NCBI RefSeq assembly: GCF_023534745.1
Contig: NZ_JAMHJQ010000001.1
Coordinates: 628,110 to 692,109 of the forward strand
Direction of reading: 5' to 3'
Length of the DNA: 64,000 nt
DNA from: Streptomyces sp. 35G-GA-8
GTDB lineage: Bacteria > Actinomycetota > Actinomycetes > Streptomycetales > Streptomycetaceae
How positions within the stretch are numbered: position 1 is the stretch's first letter; every line of letters starts with the position of its first letter. Both the position numbers and the translations under genes were made by a program. Shown here one piece after another: positions 8,466 through 16,028 of the stretch. The notes beneath the pieces were generated by a model. The model saw only the letters and a program-made list of their open reading frames with translations, searched no databases and was not told the origin of the DNA.

Positions 8466-8891
8466 ATGGCCACCACGCGCCAGGCGCACACGGTCTGGGA
8501 GGGCAACCTCCTCCAGGGCACGGGCACCGTCACCTTCGACTCCTCCGGCATCGCCGACCAGGCGGTCTCCTGGCCCTCCCGCGCGGAGGCGGCGAACGGC
8601 AAGACCAGCCCGGAGGAGCTGATCGCCGCGGCCCACTCCAGCTGCTTCTCGATGGCGCTCTCCAACGGTCTCGCGAAGGGCGGCACGCCGCCGACCAGGC
8701 TGACCACCCAGGCCGACGTCACCTTCCAGCCCGGCACGGGCATCACGGGTATCCACCTCACCGTCCAGGGCGAGGTCCCCGGTATGGACGCCGCGGACTT
8801 CGAGAAGGCGGCCGAGGACGCCAAGGTGAACTGCCCGGTCAGCCAGGCGCTCACCGGCACGACCATCACGCTGAGCGCGTCGCTGGTCTGA
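8466..8891 (+). CDS. OsmC/Ohr family peroxidase
   Basis: The 141-residue protein has the two redox cysteines of the family, C60 in AAHSSCFSMAL and C123 in KVNCPVSQAL. It also has the swapped-dimer beta-sheet start (HTVWEGNLLQGTG) typical of OsmC rather than Ohr. OsmC proteins reduce organic hydroperoxides using the Cys pair and lipoylated or thiol donors in the cytoplasm. The start is the ATG at 8466 with an AGAAGGG site 6-7 bases upstream; the in-frame upstream extension is not protein-like. A perfect 21-bp inverted repeat follows at 8914-8957 and probably ends the transcript. Confidence 0.9.
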   Translation: MATTRQAHTVWEGNLLQGTGTVTFDSSGIADQAVSWPSRAEAANGKTSPEELIAAAHSSCFSMALSNGLAKGGTPPTRLTTQADVTFQPGTGITGIHLTVQGEVPGMDAADFEKAAEDAKVNCPVSQALTGTTITLSASLV

Positions 8892-8913
8892 CGCGACACC
8901 CGAGGCGGCGCCG

Positions 8914-8957
8914 ACCCGCGTGACGCACCTGTCGCACGACAGGTGCGTCACGCGGGT
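8914..8957 (+). terminator. Perfect 21-bp inverted repeat, likely terminator of the OsmC gene
   Basis: Arms 8914-8934 and 8937-8957 are exactly complementary with only 2 bases between them (in RNA a few pairs will open to form the loop). No T-run follows, as is common in Streptomyces terminators. It lies 22 bp after the OsmC stop and about 97 bp before the PPK2 start. An operator role for PPK2 is possible but less likely at this distance. Confidence 0.65.
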
Positions 8958-9054
8958 GACGGGTCCCTGGCGGGAGTGATCCCCGGCGGCGTCAGCGGTC
9001 GCAGAACGCGGCGATCCGACGCACCCTCTAAGGAGCCGACCTAAGGGGTGCGCC

Positions 9055-9939
9055 GTGGCCAAGAAGGACAGAAAAGCCGGACAGCGGAAACAGCCGCCAC
9101 CGCCGCTGCGTGAGCTGCTGCGCCTCCCCGAGGGCGAGCCCGTCGACCTCTCCTCGTACGACTCCCGCGCCACCCCGGGCGGCCCGGAGAACAAGGCGGC
9201 GGCGCTGGCCGCCGTCCCCCCGCTGGCGCAACGCCTGGCCGGTCTCCAGGACCGGTTGTACGCGGCCAGCACGGCGGGCGACCGGCGCCGGGTGCTGCTG
9301 ATCCTCCAGGGCATGGACACCAGCGGCAAGGGCGGCACGATCAAGCATGTGATCGGCCATTTCAACCCGTCGGGCTGCCGGGTCAGGGCCTTCAAGACGC
9401 CGACCCCGGAGGAGCGGAGCCACCCCTTCCTGTGGCGGGTCAGACGGGCGCTGCCCGAGCCGGGCGAGATCGGGATCTTCGACCGTTCGCAGTACGAGGA
9501 CGTCCTGATCACCCGCGTACGGGAACTGGTCCCCCGGCGCGATCTGGGCCGCCGCTACGGCCAGATCAACCGCTTCGAAGAAGTGCTCGCCGAGAACGGC
9601 GTGACGATCGTGAAGGTCTTCCTCCATCTCGGCCACGACGAGCAGCGCGACCGTCTCCTGGCCCGGCTCGACAACCCGGACAAGCACTGGAAGTTCAGCC
9701 CGTCCGACATCGAGGACCGCGCTCTGTGGCCCGACTACCGGGAGGCCTACGAGCTGGCCCTGTCCCGCTGTTCGACGCCGGCGGCCCCCTGGTACCTCGT
9801 CCCGGCGGACCGCAAGTGGTACCGCAACTGGGCGATCAGCACGCTGCTGCTCGAACATCTGGAGGCGCTGGACCCGGTGTATCCGGAGGCCGACTTCGAT
9901 GTCGAGGAGTGCCGCCGGGAGCTGCTGGAGACGGGCTGA
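9055..9939 (+). CDS. ppk2: Polyphosphate kinase 2 (PPK2) family protein
   Basis: This 294-residue single-domain PPK2 uses polyphosphate to phosphorylate nucleoside mono- or diphosphates, or makes polyphosphate in reverse. Seen: Walker A GMDTSGKGGT (86-95), the DRSQYEDV Walker-B/lid motif (143-150), and a lid Arg cluster in FLHLGHDEQRDRLLARL. The C-terminal PWYLVPADRKWYRNWAIS block is a PPK2 signature. The GTG start at 9055 has AAGGGG about 6 bases upstream. It stands alone between the OsmC terminator and a divergent-looking short gap before the deacetylase. Which nucleotide it prefers cannot be decided here. Confidence 0.9.
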   Translation: MAKKDRKAGQRKQPPPPLRELLRLPEGEPVDLSSYDSRATPGGPENKAAALAAVPPLAQRLAGLQDRLYAASTAGDRRRVLLILQGMDTSGKGGTIKHVIGHFNPSGCRVRAFKTPTPEERSHPFLWRVRRALPEPGEIGIFDRSQYEDVLITRVRELVPRRDLGRRYGQINRFEEVLAENGVTIVKVFLHLGHDEQRDRLLARLDNPDKHWKFSPSDIEDRALWPDYREAYELALSRCSTPAAPWYLVPADRKWYRNWAISTLLLEHLEALDPVYPEADFDVEECRRELLETG

Positions 9940-10024
9940 TCCCGAGCGGGACCCTACGGGGCGACTTCGGCATGGGCGAGTGCCGTGCGACCATTCCGGG
10001 CGGATCATCATATATTTTCCGTGA

Positions 10025-10870
10025 GTGACCACATATGTACGCATTCTCGCCATTTCCGCTGTTCTGGGCGCCTCCCTCGCCGGTTGCGCCGACGGCGCCG
10101 GGAAGGCCGTGACCTCCGGCTCCTCCGGCGCGCGCGCCGCCGCGACGTCCAATTCCGCGGTGGTGAAGGCACCGCCGACCCTGGCCCCCGGTCCCGGCGG
10201 GCTGACCCCGGTCTTCAAGCGCGGGAACCCGGCTGCGGGCAAGACCGTGGCGCTCACCTTCGACGCCGATATGACGGCGGATCAGGGCACCCGGGCGGCG
10301 CGCGGCGAGCGGTTCGACAACCCCTCGCTGATCGCCCTGCTGCGCAGGCTGGAAGTGCCCTCGACGGTCTTCATGACGGGCCGCTGGGCCGAGGAGTACC
10401 CGACGCAGGCGAAGGCGATCGGCGAGGATCCGCTCTTCGAGATCGCCAACCACTCCTACAGTCACCACGCCTTCACAGCCGACTGCTACGGGCTGCCGCG
10501 GGTGGACGAGACGAAGATGAACGAGGACGTGCAGCGGGCCTTCACCGCGTTCCGCGACGCCGGCGCGCGCAATGTGATGCCGTACTTCCGCTTCCCGGGC
10601 GGCTGCTACGACGACACGGCGCTCCGGGCGCTGGCGCCCTCGAAGGTGACGGCGGTCCAGTGGGACGTCGTCAGCGGCGACGCCTTCGCCACGGACGCGG
10701 ACGCGGTCGCGCAGCAGGTGCTGGAGGGTGTGAAGCCCGGGTCACTGGTGGTGATGCACTGCACGCGCAGCGCGGCGCCGGTGACGGAGGACGCCGTACA
10801 GCAGATCGTCCCCGAGCTGCGGAAGCAGGGCTACCGGTTCGTCAAGGTCTCCGAGCTGATGAGCCACTGA
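10025..10870 (+). CDS. Lipoprotein polysaccharide deacetylase (NodB domain)
   Basis: The protein has 281 residues. The N-terminus VTTYVRILAISAVLGASLAGC is a lipoprotein signal with the lipobox Cys at 21, so the mature enzyme is anchored on the outside of the membrane. The NodB domain follows: motif 1 TFDADMT (78-84), the metal-binding NHSYSHH (142-148), and YFRFPGGCYDD as motif 3. These enzymes remove acetyl groups from peptidoglycan, chitin-like or other N-acetylated glycans. A Ser/Ala-rich linker precedes the domain. The first metal motif is TFDAD instead of the common TFDDG, which I recall as normal for this actinobacterial subgroup. No clear ribosome-binding site is seen before the GTG. 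Confidence 0.85.
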   Translation: MTTYVRILAISAVLGASLAGCADGAGKAVTSGSSGARAAATSNSAVVKAPPTLAPGPGGLTPVFKRGNPAAGKTVALTFDADMTADQGTRAARGERFDNPSLIALLRRLEVPSTVFMTGRWAEEYPTQAKAIGEDPLFEIANHSYSHHAFTADCYGLPRVDETKMNEDVQRAFTAFRDAGARNVMPYFRFPGGCYDDTALRALAPSKVTAVQWDVVSGDAFATDADAVAQQVLEGVKPGSLVVMHCTRSAAPVTEDAVQQIVPELRKQGYRFVKVSELMSH

Positions 10871-10933
10871 CCGCACGTGTCCCGGCGGGACGGCGGTCAG
10901 CCCGAGCGCGCCGTCCGCCACTCCCCGCGCGGG

Positions 10934-11605
10934 TCAGGTGGCCTTCTGCGGGGTGGCCTCGCTCGGCCGGACGATGACGAAGCCCTCGCCCTGGAGCATC
11001 AGCTGGACGGCCTCGCCCGAGCCGCCGCGGATCATCGAACCGACGGACTGCGACCGGTGCAGCGAGGTGGAGAGCTGCGCGCTCCATCCGACGATCGCGT
11101 CGGTGTCGACGTACACCGGGGCCTGGCCCGTGACGGGGATCACGATGGGGTTGCCCTCGCATATGACGCCGAGCTTCCCGTAGCCGGTGAAGAGGCTGTT
11201 GAACAGTCCGCCGCCGGTCATCCCGGCGCCCTTCACCGTCTTGATCTCGTACGACAGGGTCGGATCGAAACAGAGCACATTGCGGCCGTTGATGGTGAGC
11301 GCGTCGCCCTGCTCGATCTCGACGATGAAGCAGTTGGCGGCGTCCTGCGCGAACCACGCCTCGCCCTGGCCCTTGACGCTCATCAGCGGCAGGCCCTCGC
11401 CCGTGACGGCCCGCTTGAGCATGCCGCCGATGCCCTGGCCCTTGCGTTCGAACTGGAGGCTCCCGCGGAAGGCGATCATGGATCCCTGCCGTGCGTACAT
11501 CTCACCATGGACCGCGTACTTGATCGACTTGGCGTTCTGCAGCGTCATCCCGGGGGCGGCGGCCGGCTGCGCCAGGTACTCGGCGGAAAAGAGATCGCTC
11601 TTCAT
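10934..11605 (-). CDS. AIM24 family protein
   Basis: This protein of 223 residues belongs to the AIM24/TIGR00266-type beta-rich family. Recognisable parts are LQNAKSIKYAVHGEMYARQGSMIAFRG, the strand-rich MLKRAVTGEGLPLMSVKGQGEAWFA, and the C-terminal GEAVQLMLQGEGFVIVRPSE. The function in bacteria is unknown; the yeast namesake supports mitochondrial inner-membrane organisation. The start is either 11605 (MKSDLF) or 11614 (MHGMKSDLF). Neither has a ribosome-binding site, so a leaderless transcript is possible. It is divergent from the peptidyl-tRNA hydrolase gene across a gap containing 15-bp tandem repeats. Confidence 0.8.
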   Translation of the reverse strand: MKSDLFSAEYLAQPAAAPGMTLQNAKSIKYAVHGEMYARQGSMIAFRGSLQFERKGQGIGGMLKRAVTGEGLPLMSVKGQGEAWFAQDAANCFIVEIEQGDALTINGRNVLCFDPTLSYEIKTVKGAGMTGGGLFNSLFTGYGKLGVICEGNPIVIPVTGQAPVYVDTDAIVGWSAQLSTSLHRSQSVGSMIRGGSGEAVQLMLQGEGFVIVRPSEATPQKAT

Positions 11606-11640
11606 GCCGTGCATAGTCACCCGGACGCGCCCGTTCCGCC

Positions 11641-11697
11641 AAGAAAGGTTTGCCCAAGAAAGGTGTGCCCAGGAAATCCGCCCGGGAAAGCGGGCCC
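11641..11697. repeat. Four degenerate 13-15-bp tandem repeats in a divergent promoter region
   Basis: Two copies of AAGAAAGGTKTGCCC (11641-11655 and 11656-11670) differ at one base. They are followed by two decayed copies, AGGAAATCCGCCC (11671-11683) and GGGAAAGCGGGCCC (11684-11697). The block fills the middle of the 115-bp gap between the AIM24 and peptidyl-tRNA hydrolase genes. It may be a cluster of protein-binding sites or a slipped-strand expansion. Confidence 0.55.
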
Positions 11698-11720
11698 GGG
11701 GCCCCTGGCAGACTGGACCG

Positions 11721-12458
11721 GTGAGCAGTGACATGAGCGACAGCGGCGACGGCGTGCCCGACCGGACCTCCCGCGACGAGGCCCCCCAGTTCGTACTGCC
11801 GCTGGTGGTCCGGATCGAGAAGGCCGCGCCGCCCGCCCGTACCGACGCGCTGGAGACGGCGGCCCGCGCGGTGCTCGTCATGCTCTCCGACGAGCGGTCG
11901 GTGGGTGAGGGCGAGTGGGCGCGGGCCATGCGGGACTGGCAGGACGCCCGGATCCGCAAGGTGGTACGGAGGGCGCGCGGCGCGGAGTGGCGCCGCGCCT
12001 CCGCGCTCCCCGGGCTCACGGTCCTGGGCGAGGGGCCCACGACGGATACGGCGGCCACCGCCGAGGTACGGGTCTTCCCGCCCGTCCCGCTCGACGGCTG
12101 GCCCAAGGAGCTGGCGAAGCTCCAGGTCTCCGGGACCGAACTGGCCGACGCCGAGGCGCCGCCCGCGCCGGACCCGGCGCTGCCCGTGCTCTGGTTCAGC
12201 CCCGATCTGGACATGTCGGCGGGAAAGGCCATGGCCCAGGCCGGGCACGGCGCCCAACTCGCCTGGTGGGAGCTGTCGGAGACGGAGCGCAAGGCATGGC
12301 GCGAGGCCGGCTTCCCGCTCGCCGTACGTACCGCCGACGCGAGGCGCTGGCGCGAACTGACCGCCGGTGGACTGCCGGTGGTCCGTGATGCCGGGTTCAC
12401 CGAGATCGCACCCGGCTCGTGCACCGTGGTCGCTGATCATCCGGCGCTGCGGAGCTGA
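11721..12458 (+). CDS. Peptidyl-tRNA hydrolase (PTH2-like)
   Basis: Of the 245 residues, the C-terminal third carries the PTH2 catalytic signature GKAMAQAGHGAQLAWW (about residues 168-183) after a strand with DMSAG. It is followed by FPLAVRTADARRWRELTAGGLPVVRDAG and TEIAPGSCTVVADHP, the expected end of the fold. PTH2 enzymes release tRNA from stalled peptidyl-tRNA. The N-terminal half (residues 1-150) has a separate conserved-looking VVRIEKAAPPARTDALETAARAV region and is longer than in archaeal PTH2 (about 120 aa), an actinobacterial variant. The start is the GTG at 11721; an in-frame ATG four codons on is also possible. Confidence 0.8.
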   Translation: MSSDMSDSGDGVPDRTSRDEAPQFVLPLVVRIEKAAPPARTDALETAARAVLVMLSDERSVGEGEWARAMRDWQDARIRKVVRRARGAEWRRASALPGLTVLGEGPTTDTAATAEVRVFPPVPLDGWPKELAKLQVSGTELADAEAPPAPDPALPVLWFSPDLDMSAGKAMAQAGHGAQLAWWELSETERKAWREAGFPLAVRTADARRWRELTAGGLPVVRDAGFTEIAPGSCTVVADHPALRS

Positions 12459-12568
12459 ACACCGCGGCCGGACCGTACGTATCTCCCGGTACCGCGACGC
12501 GGGTTGAACCGGCGGCGAGGCCGACGGTCGGGTCAGCGGTGTCGGAATTCGGTTCGGGAGGCAGCACA

Positions 12569-13351
12569 TTGTTGCGACGCATCAACGGTACGGCGCTCAT
12601 CATCGCGGCACTGGTCGTCACGGTCGGGGCCCTGGCCTTCCCCGTATGGTCCTACGCCGACCGCTCCGGCACCGGTCAGGCGAACCTCAACGCCTCCAGC
12701 GTGGCCACCCAGTGGGGCCCGCTCTCCGCGACCGACCGCGATCTTCTGGTGAAGGTGCGGCTGGCCGGGCTCTGGGAGCTGCCCGCCGGACAGCAGGCCA
12801 TCGAACGCGCCCCCAGCCGGGCGATCAAGGAGTGCGGTGACCATCTGGTCGTCGGCCACACCGATCTCGACAAGCGGGCCCGCGATGTCGCGGCGAAGCT
12901 CGGGGTCGAGCTGCCGAACCAGCCGAACGAGCAGCAGCAGGGCTGGCTGAGGGAGCTGTCGGCGGCCACCGGCCAGGAGTACGAGCGGAAGTTCGCCAAT
13001 CTGCTGCGCAATGCCCACGGCAAGGTCTTCGCACTGATCGCGCAGGTCCGGCACACCACCAGGAACACACTGATACGGCAGCTGGCGAGCGACGCCAACC
13101 AGACCGTCCTGGACCACATCACGATGCTGGAGGCCACCGGCATGGTCGACTTCGACGCCCTAGCCAACGAGGCGGCGGGCACCCTGACGGCCAGCCCGAC
13201 AGGACCGCCGCCCCCGAACGGGAATCTGCCGCCCGCGCCGGACGCCGTGGCGCCCACCGGCAACGACACCTTCACCTCCCGGCCCTCCACCCAACCGGGC
13301 GCACCGACGGCGATCAACACCGACCGGCCGGCGCCGGGGACCGACCCGTAG
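12569..13351 (+). CDS. DUF4142 domain-containing exported protein
   Basis: This 260-residue protein has an N-terminal signal anchor, LLRRINGTALIIAALVVTVG, then a four-helix DUF4142 (ferritin-like) domain. Recognisable parts are LSATDRDLLVKVRLAGLWELPAGQQAIERA, HTDLDKRARDVAAKLGVELP and HITMLEATGMVDF. A Pro/Thr/Gly-rich C-terminal tail of about 65 residues could span the cell wall. I chose the TTG at 12569 because GGGAGG lies 7 bases upstream and it puts the signal at the very N-terminus; a GTG at 12539 in the same frame has no good site. The domain's role is unknown. It is followed 176 bp later by the DUF692 gene on the same strand. Confidence 0.75.
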   Translation: MLRRINGTALIIAALVVTVGALAFPVWSYADRSGTGQANLNASSVATQWGPLSATDRDLLVKVRLAGLWELPAGQQAIERAPSRAIKECGDHLVVGHTDLDKRARDVAAKLGVELPNQPNEQQQGWLRELSAATGQEYERKFANLLRNAHGKVFALIAQVRHTTRNTLIRQLASDANQTVLDHITMLEATGMVDFDALANEAAGTLTASPTGPPPPNGNLPPAPDAVAPTGNDTFTSRPSTQPGAPTAINTDRPAPGTDP

Positions 13352-13403
13352 AGCCCGGTCCTGTCATCCGGTTCCCCTCCGCGCGGAACCCGGTCGCGCG
13401 TGG

Positions 13404-13430
13404 GGAACCTCAAATCAACCTCTGAACGTC
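13404..13430 (+). promoter_or_regulatory. ECF-sigma-type promoter motif GGAACC-N17-CGTC
   Basis: GGAACC at 13404-13409 and CGTC at 13427-13430 are 17 bp apart, matching the general ECF sigma factor pattern (GGAAC in the -35, CGTC in the -10). The predicted start of transcription would leave a 5' leader of roughly 90 bases before the DUF692 ATG at 13528. No sigma factor gene is nearby. Chance matches occur in this GC-rich DNA, so this is a candidate only. Confidence 0.4.
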
Positions 13431-13527
13431 CCCCACTGAGGATTCACCGGCGCGCCACGGGGTCATCACCTCCGGACCGCGCCCGTCGCGGACAGGGGAA
13501 CGCCTCGGACACCGAGGAGGGGGAGCC

Positions 13528-14841
13528 ATGAACGACACACCACAGCTGGGGATCGGCATCGGCTGGCGCCCGGAGATCGCGGACACCGTCGAGGCGCTGC
13601 CCGGCGTCGACTGGGTCGAGGCCGTCGCGGAGAATCTCTGCACCGGCCATCTGCCCGACTCGCTGGTACGGCTGCGGAAACGCGGCGTCACCGTCGTACC
13701 GCACGGGGTCTCGCTCGGCCTCGGCGGAGCGGAGCGGCCGGACGCGGGGCGGCTCGCGGATCTCGCGGAGCGCGTCGAGGCCCTCGGCTCCCCGCTGGTC
13801 ACCGAGCACATCGCGTTCGTACGGGCCGGCGGGGCGCTCACCGCGTCGCCCGTCCTGGAAGCCGGTCATCTGCTGCCGGTCCCGCGCACCAGGGACGCCC
13901 TGCGCGTGCTCTGCGAGAACATCCGGATCGCCCAGGACTCGCTCCCCGTGCCGCTCGCCGTGGAGAACATCGCCGCGCTGATCAACTGGCCGGACGAGGA
14001 GATGAGCGAGGGGCAGTTCCTCGCGGAGCTGGTCGAGCGCACGGGCGTACGGCTGCTGATCGATGTCGCCAATCTGCACACCAACAAGGTGAACCGGGGC
14101 GAGGACCCCGCGAAGGCCCTGGACGAACTGCCGGTCGAGGCCATCGCGTACGTCCATGTCGCGGGCGGGATCGAGCGCGACGGGGTCTGGCACGACACCC
14201 ACGCGCACCCGGTCACCGCGCCGGTGCTGGACGTACTGTCCGAGCTGCGCGCCCGGGTCGCCCCGCCGGGCGTCCTGCTGGAACGGGACGACGATTTCCC
14301 GCCCGCGACGGAGCTGGCCGGTGAACTCACCACGATCCGGGAGACGATCACGGCCGCCAGCGCGCGTGCCGGGCGTCGCGAGCCGGGCGGGATGTGCCGG
14401 ACAGTGCCTGGTGACACCGATACCGACACCGACGCCGCCCGCGGCCGGCTCGCGCTGAGCCAGACCGCCCTGCTCTCCTCGCTGGTCGCCGGTACGCCCG
14501 TACCCGAGGGGTTCGATCCGCGGCGGCTGCGTGTGCAGAGCCACGCCCTCGCCGCCAAACGCGCAGGCGTCGTCGCCAAGGTCGCCCCCGATCTGCCGGA
14601 GATCCTCGGCAAGGGCTTCCGCCCGGCGTTCCTGGCGTACGCCGCGCACACGCCCATGCGCGCCGGATACCGCCGAGACGCGCTCGACTTCGCCGAGAGT
14701 CTGCTGATCGAGGGGCGGCCCGAGGACTCCGCCGCCCGGCGGCGGCTGACCCTCTGGTGGCGTGAGCGGGCCGCCGCGCGGCCACCGCGCCGGGCGACCC
14801 GTCTCCTCCGTGTGGCCCGTGCCGCGCTGGCCGGGAGGTGA
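13528..14841 (+). CDS. DUF692 (MbnB/TglH/ChrH-like) enzyme with a C-terminal DUF2063-like domain
   Basis: The protein has 437 residues. Residues 4-285 form a DUF692 TIM-barrel with the expected metal ligands: H59 in [11 protein letters not shown]94 in TEHIAF, E146 in VENI, D179-x4-H184, H210 in YVHVAGG, D223 and H225/H227 in DTHAHP, and E252. Characterised relatives are multi-iron oxygenases that modify Cys residues of ribosomal peptides (methanobactin, 3-thiaglutamate and others). Residues about 306-395 ([50 protein letters not shown]) resemble the DUF2063 partner normally encoded separately, so enzyme and partner seem fused through a short Asp/Thr linker. GAGGAGGGGG precedes the ATG. The TIGR04222 gene starts 6 bp after the stop and is the likely substrate or partner. 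Confidence 0.8.
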   Translation: MNDTPQLGIGIGWRPEIADTVEALPGVDWVEAVAENLCTGHLPDSLVRLRKRGVTVVPHGVSLGLGGAERPDAGRLADLAERVEALGSPLVTEHIAFVRAGGALTASPVLEAGHLLPVPRTRDALRVLCENIRIAQDSLPVPLAVENIAALINWPDEEMSEGQFLAELVERTGVRLLIDVANLHTNKVNRGEDPAKALDELPVEAIAYVHVAGGIERDGVWHDTHAHPVTAPVLDVLSELRARVAPPGVLLERDDDFPPATELAGELTTIRETITAASARAGRREPGGMCRTVPGDTDTDTDAARGRLALSQTALLSSLVAGTPVPEGFDPRRLRVQSHALAAKRAGVVAKVAPDLPEILGKGFRPAFLAYAAHTPMRAGYRRDALDFAESLLIEGRPEDSAARRRLTLWWRERAAARPPRRATRLLRVARAALAGR

Positions 14842-14847
14842 GGGGCG

Positions 14848-15804
14848 ATGACGACGATCCTCTTCGCCGCGGTCACTCTCGCGGTCGCCCTCTCCTCCGT
14901 CCTGCTGATCGCCGGAGTGGTCCGGTCCCGTGCCCGGGTGACGGGGACGCCGGCCGCCCATGACGTGTGGGAGGCCTCGTTCCTCGGCGGCGGTCCCGGC
15001 AGGGTCGTGGACGCCGCGCTCGCCGGGATGCGGGCGGACGGCCGGCTGGCCGTCGGCGGCCCCGGCATCGTCGCCGTACTCCAGCGGGTCGCGTACCACC
15101 CGGTGGAGCGGGCCGTGCTCCAGGAGCACGCCAAGGCGCCCACCGGCGCCCTGCAGGCGCTGCGCCTCGCGGTGATGCGCGCCCCCGCCGTACAGCAGGT
15201 GGGCGACGCACTCGCGGCGCGCGGGCTGGTGGTGCCACGCGCGCGGACGCGCCCGTGGCGGACCTGGGGCGTCACCCAGGGGGTGCTCTGCTTCGTCGCC
15301 CTGCCCCTGTCGTTCGTCGCGGGCGCGCTGGTGACCTTCGGTTCCCTGGAGTTCGGTCCCAGCGGGATGTGGGCGTTCTCCCTGCTGCCGGTCCTGTTCG
15401 CGGGCATGATCACGGGGTTCGTCTGCGCGTCCGTCGCCCGGCGGCGGATCACCCGAGCGGGACGGCGGGCGCTGCGCGACTACGTCGCGGGGCTCGGTTA
15501 CTCGGCGGCGGACCAGGTCGCGGCGCACGGGGTGAGGGGGGTGCCGGACCCGGAGCTGCGGGAGCAGTTGCGCACCACCGCGCGGATGCGCCCGGGGCGT
15601 GACTTCGCGCCGGCGGACCATCTGTCCACGGCCGCGGTGGCCTGGTGCTACGGCGCCGAGCCCGGCTCGGGGACGGGATGCGGCGGTTCGGGGTCGGGCT
15701 GTGGCGCGAGCTCCTGCGGAGGCGGCGGGTCGGACGGGGGCGGCGGAGGCGGCAGCAGCTGCGGTGGGGGCGGCGGCTGCGGGGGTGGCGGCGGGGGATC
15801 GTAG
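14848..15804 (+). CDS. TIGR04222-type membrane protein with Gly/Cys-rich C-terminal tail
   Basis: The protein has 318 residues. It has an N-terminal membrane segment (about residues 3-23), a cytoplasmic helical region, two further membrane segments (about 147-168 and 174-197), then a soluble stretch ending in WCYGAEPGSG. The last 50 or so residues are almost only Gly, Ser and Cys with five regularly spaced Cys, ending CGGGGGGS. TIGR04222 is a named but uncharacterised family marked by such tails. Translation is very likely coupled to the DUF692 gene 6 bp upstream. I infer that the tail is the target of DUF692-dependent Cys chemistry or metal binding; nothing in the sequence proves this. There is no leader peptidase site or double-Gly leader of a classical small RiPP precursor. 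Confidence 0.8.
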   Translation: MTTILFAAVTLAVALSSVLLIAGVVRSRARVTGTPAAHDVWEASFLGGGPGRVVDAALAGMRADGRLAVGGPGIVAVLQRVAYHPVERAVLQEHAKAPTGALQALRLAVMRAPAVQQVGDALAARGLVVPRARTRPWRTWGVTQGVLCFVALPLSFVAGALVTFGSLEFGPSGMWAFSLLPVLFAGMITGFVCASVARRRITRAGRRALRDYVAGLGYSAADQVAAHGVRGVPDPELREQLRTTARMRPGRDFAPADHLSTAAVAWCYGAEPGSGTGCGGSGSGCGASSCGGGGSDGGGGGGSSCGGGGGCGGGGGGS

Positions 15805-16028
15805 GGCTCCGGAGCCGCCGGGCGGTCCTGGCCGGTTCGGGCGGTCCGGGCGGTCCGGGCGGCACATCCCGTACCGTCCGGCCACTGCTCGGACCCTTCG
15901 GAGTGGCCGGACGACGCATCGGGGTCATTGCGACCGACACCGCGTACGGATACTTGTCCGCCCCCGCCGCTCTGCTGACCCTCTGTCTGCGGATCATCCT
16001 CCGATCCGTACGTACGGAAGGGAAAGCG

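Noticed and set aside
15655-15801. A CRISPR-like or tandem repeat array
   Set aside because: It is the coding sequence of the Gly/Cys tail of the TIGR04222 protein; units are 3-12 bases and no spacers exist.
14848-15804. A classical short RiPP precursor peptide next to the DUF692 gene
   Set aside because: No small ORF with a leader lies between or beside the two genes; the only Cys-rich sequence is the tail of the 318-residue membrane protein, so the substrate idea is restricted to that tail.
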